DNA of 31,637 nt from a virus: IMG/VR virus record IMGVR_UViG_3300020183_000303, positions 1-31,637 of that record; one strand, 5' to 3'. The notes beneath the pieces were generated by a model that had not been told where the DNA came from, did not search any database, and saw nothing but the letters and a program-made list of their open reading frames with translations. How positions within the stretch are numbered: the first letter of the stretch is position 1; every line of letters starts with the position of its first letter. Below are positions 30,062-31,637 of the stretch, one piece after another. The position numbers and the translations under genes are program-made.

Positions 30062-30101
30062 TGCAAACTTTTACTCTGCCCGGTTTATCAATGCAAACTT
30101 T
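30062..30101. repeat. Tandem direct repeats upstream of late promoter
   Basis: tgcaaacttt occurs at 30062-30071 and 30092-30101, exactly 30 bp apart (about three helical turns). On the minus strand they read AAAGTTTGCA and end about 10 bases before the -35 of the proximal late promoter. This spacing is typical of activator sites. Confidence 0.55.
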
Positions 30102-30131
30102 CGTCCATGCCTGCGTCGCGACCCCCTCCCC

Positions 30132-30337
30132 CCTAGTGTCGTAGTGTGTGTGTGTGTGCTAGGCGTGTGAGCGTGCGACGTGTGCGCGTGCGCGTGGTGA
30201 GTGATCATCATCGCTAGCCGGTGTGCGCCTGGTGCGATGCTTGTGGGCGTGGTGAGTCGATCCTAGTGTGACGATGCGTGATGCGTGGATAGTCGCATCC
30301 AGTGTGGCGCGATGCCGGCGAGTCGATCCTAGTGTGG
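30132..30337. repeat. Iteron-like repeats in GT-rich tract
   Basis: CCTAGTGT recurs at 30132, 30262 and 30328 (spacing 130 and 66 bp, about 2 x 65 and 65), with a related tccagtgtgg at 30298. Two copies lie within a 17-bp identical block (gagtcgatcctagtgtg, 30254-30270 and 30320-30336). The region also holds the (GT)n run at 30144-30156. Spaced repeats in a noncoding region at a strand-composition switch suggest a replication origin or a control site. Confidence 0.5.
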
Positions 30338-30630
30338 ATAGTCACTCTCAACTTGGCACGGCTCGCCATTGGCTCGATGCTCTTACTATATACCAGTGCA
30401 CACCGCTACGCGCTTGCGGTATCGGTTAGTAATGGGAAGTGAAATGGATATCCCCGGGCAATCACCGAGAGCGAATGAGAATCGATGGAGAGTCAACCTT
30501 AGTCTTACGGCCTATGCTGTGGTACTGCGCCGGTCGCTTGTTGATTTAATGAGTGAACCAAATCCACCCATCCAATCACAATCTAATGCGGGCAGTCGCT
30601 GGGTGTTGCCATGTCGATGGCTTATCCTTT

Positions 30631-30670
30631 CCTCCGGAGGATTTTAGCGAGGCTCCAGGGAATCTGTCAA
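30631..30670 (-). promoter_or_regulatory. Candidate late promoter, distal, with operator palindrome
   Basis: On the minus strand TTGACA (30665-30670) and TAAAAT (30641-30646) are separated by 18 bases, a good sigma70 match. The predicted start (about 30634) lies inside a perfect 10-bp palindrome, cctccggagg (30631-30640), a possible operator. A transcript would run 670 bases through the noncoding region before the first late gene. Confidence 0.55.
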
Positions 30671-30917
30671 TCCGTTTTTTGCATAGTGGACAATCCGGCG
30701 ACGCTTGTCCTGGCTAGTGGCTTGTGCGTTTCGGTGGTCGGCTGGGCATCCGGGGTTCGGATTGCGGAAATCGTGCAATTATTTTTCTAGGAAATACAAG
30801 GGGAATTCGGAAAAGTGAAGAAAAAGTGAAAATAGGTATTGCCAACCCCGAATGCCACGCTAGGGTTGCGACGTTGCCAGTGGCAGCACCAACACCTAAC
30901 CACACAAACCGAAACAA

Positions 30918-31070
30918 ATGAAAAGATACCTGATTGAGTATTCTGAAGCTGGGGAGATCCACCAGTGGACATGCAAGGCATACGATAAGGCTCACGCCGT
31001 GGAGAAATTCCTGGACCCAGAAGCCGGATTCACCTTGGATATGATCCGGAGAATTGTGGCAATCAGATAA
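30918..31070 (+). CDS. Small early protein (50 aa)
   Basis: MKRYLIEYSEAGEIHQWTCK followed by an amphipathic helix and a strand (DMIRRIVAIR). It has a typical A/C-rich leader (cacacaaaccgaaacaaATG) without SD and is followed by a gene with the same leader type 36 bases later, which supports it despite its length. The alternating strand-helix-strand order suggests a compact ferredoxin-like fold. Function unknown. Confidence 0.68.
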   Translation: MKRYLIEYSEAGEIHQWTCKAYDKAHAVEKFLDPEAGFTLDMIRRIVAIR

Positions 31071-31106
31071 CCACACCAAACCTAACCACAAACCGAACCA
31101 AAAACA

Positions 31107-31454
31107 ATGAAAAAGACACTCAACACTAACCAAATCGCCGACGCCTTACGCGCCGATGATAATGCAAACTGGAGCTATAACGGCGCGCGTGCGCTTGCCG
31201 AGTACTTGGAAGAGTACGAGGAAAACGCCGGGCAGGAAATGGAATTGGACGTGGTCGCGATTCGTTGCGACTTCTCCGAATATGCGAGCTTGCGCGCCTG
31301 GGCTGGCGAGTATTTCGCCGACTGGCGGGATGAGCTTTCGCTGCCTGAGGGAATGGCTGGCGAGGAAGAAGAAGACGATGCGATTCGCGAGTACATCCGC
31401 GACCATGGCGACGTCATCGAATTTGACGGTGGCGTTATTGTTTCCAATTTCTAA
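31107..31454 (+). CDS. Acidic early phage protein, unknown function
   Basis: A 115 aa acidic protein (EYLEEYEENAGQEMELDVVA; GEEEEDDAIREYIRDHGDVI). The pattern LNTNQIADALRADDNANWSY is one I recall from many small phage proteins without proven function. An acidic profile could mimic DNA, as in some anti-restriction proteins, but that is speculation. The leader is aaaccgaaccaaaaacaATG. Confidence 0.75.
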   Translation: MKKTLNTNQIADALRADDNANWSYNGARALAEYLEEYEENAGQEMELDVVAIRCDFSEYASLRAWAGEYFADWRDELSLPEGMAGEEEEDDAIREYIRDHGDVIEFDGGVIVSNF

Positions 31455-31465
31455 CCCACAAAGCC

Positions 31466-31603
31466 ATGAACACATTGAAATTAAGACGTTATTTTTTGGA
31501 TGAAATGCAAGAAGGTCTCGCGCCCATGAGCGCGGAAAAATTTCGGCGTATCGCCCGGGTTGTCGTCTACCTAACACGCCGCATGGAAAGGGGTGAAGCA
31601 TGA
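31466..31603 (+). CDS. Tiny basic protein (45 aa)
   Basis: MNTLKLRRYFLDEMQEGLAP followed by a basic amphipathic helix (RIARVVVYLTRRMERG). The leader cccacaaagccATG is the early type, and the stop overlaps the next ATG (ATGA). The packing supports a real gene. Role unknown. Confidence 0.65.
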   Translation: MNTLKLRRYFLDEMQEGLAPMSAEKFRRIARVVVYLTRRMERGEA

Positions 31604-31637
31604 ACACACACACACCCGGCCCTTGGCATATCGGCAC
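31600..31637 (+). CDS. Partial gene, MNTHTPGPW-type phage protein
   Basis: Only the first 12 codons are in the window. MNTHTPGPWHIG is a start seen in a widespread group of small phage proteins of unknown function (HTPGPW motif). The ATG overlaps the previous stop (ATGA). The gene is cut by the window end. Confidence 0.7.
   Translation, partial: MNTHTPGPWHIG

Larger units (their letters stand above)
29966..30917. other. Divergent control region, candidate origin
   Basis: This 952-base region separates the late minus-strand genes from the plus-strand early genes. No convincing coding gene lies in it. From left to right: C/A-rich DNA to about 30130 with a promoter-like site and two direct repeats; then a GT-rich tract with spaced repeats and a (GT)n run (30144-30156) to about 30360; a less structured part (30370-30620); and a second promoter-like site with a palindrome (30631-30670) facing the late genes. 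Small inverted repeats follow at 30688-30710 (ggacaa/ttgtcc) and 30875-30885 (tgccagtggca). No clear sigma70 site faces the plus-strand genes. Confidence 0.65.

Noticed and set aside
30144-30156. (GT)n run as a possible CRISPR-like or telomeric array
   Set aside because: It is a 13-base dinucleotide run only; no spacers or regular longer units are present.
30370-30620. Possible tRNA or other structured RNA
   Set aside because: No cloverleaf, TTC-type arm or conserved anticodon arm could be traced by eye.
30369-30647. 92-codon plus-strand frame in the control region
   Set aside because: Composition and residue pattern look random, the leader is unlike that of neighbouring plus-strand genes, and it overlaps a good minus-strand promoter site.
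30714-31133. 139-codon minus-strand frame
   Set aside because: It lies antisense to the 30918-31070 gene and the start of 31107-31454, which have proper leaders; its Trp/Phe/Cys-rich sequence is typical of a shadow.
24-31637. Prophage hypothesis with integrase and attachment sites
   Set aside because: No integrase, excisionase or terminal repeat was seen in the window; a lytic phage or an incomplete prophage cannot be told apart.

Overview
The window looks like a large part of a tailed double-stranded DNA phage (Caudoviricetes) with a short-tailed, podovirus-like virion. It may be a free phage or a prophage; I see no integrase, attachment site or bacterial housekeeping gene. The podovirus reading rests on a large portal (690 aa), an adaptor-like protein, an 827 aa nozzle-like protein and a group of long internal (ejection-type) virion proteins, with no tail sheath, tape measure or major tail tube. 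The host cannot be named. Early genes have A/C-rich leaders with no Shine-Dalgarno sequence, so the host probably does not depend strongly on SD pairing. The few promoter-like sites are sigma70-like, with TTGACA as the -35.

Left arm (24-5266, plus strand): small early genes, two DNA methyltransferases (a C5-cytosine enzyme, and a beta-class N4-cytosine/N6-adenine enzyme) set between copies of one direct repeat, a MazG-like pyrophosphohydrolase, small DNA-binding proteins and a DnaC/IstB-like ATPase that is a candidate helicase loader. The C5 methyltransferase gene is overlapped along almost its whole length by a second 309-codon frame that itself resembles known phage proteins.

Centre (29965 down to 5263, minus strand): one long late block of tightly packed genes, mostly joined by ATGA or TAATG overlaps. 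In order of transcription it holds two paralogous small virion proteins, a surface protein, the tail nozzle, a fibre with 10-residue repeats, ejection proteins interrupted by a PP-loop (PAPS-reductase-like) enzyme, small and large terminase, an AT-hook-like protein, portal, a run of tiny lysine-rich proteins, scaffold, major capsid, decoration protein, adaptor, a second fibre-like protein, and a lysis/host-interaction cassette (membrane proteins, lipoprotein, metalloprotease-like protein, metallophosphoesterase, winged-helix-like protein, M15 endopeptidase, small membrane protein). A terminator-like hairpin followed by a sigma70-like promoter at 12517-12591 gives the scaffold and capsid genes their own start. 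The late and early arms converge at a single CTAG (5263-5266) that supplies the stop codons for both.

Right end (29966-31637): a 952-base region without a convincing gene separates the minus-strand late block from a second set of plus-strand early genes. It holds two candidate late promoters, tandem direct repeats, a GT-rich tract with spaced repeats (a candidate origin) and a sharp switch of strand composition near 30130. The last gene is cut by the window end. No DNA or RNA polymerase, primase or recombinase is visible, so part of the genome lies outside, or replication depends on the host.
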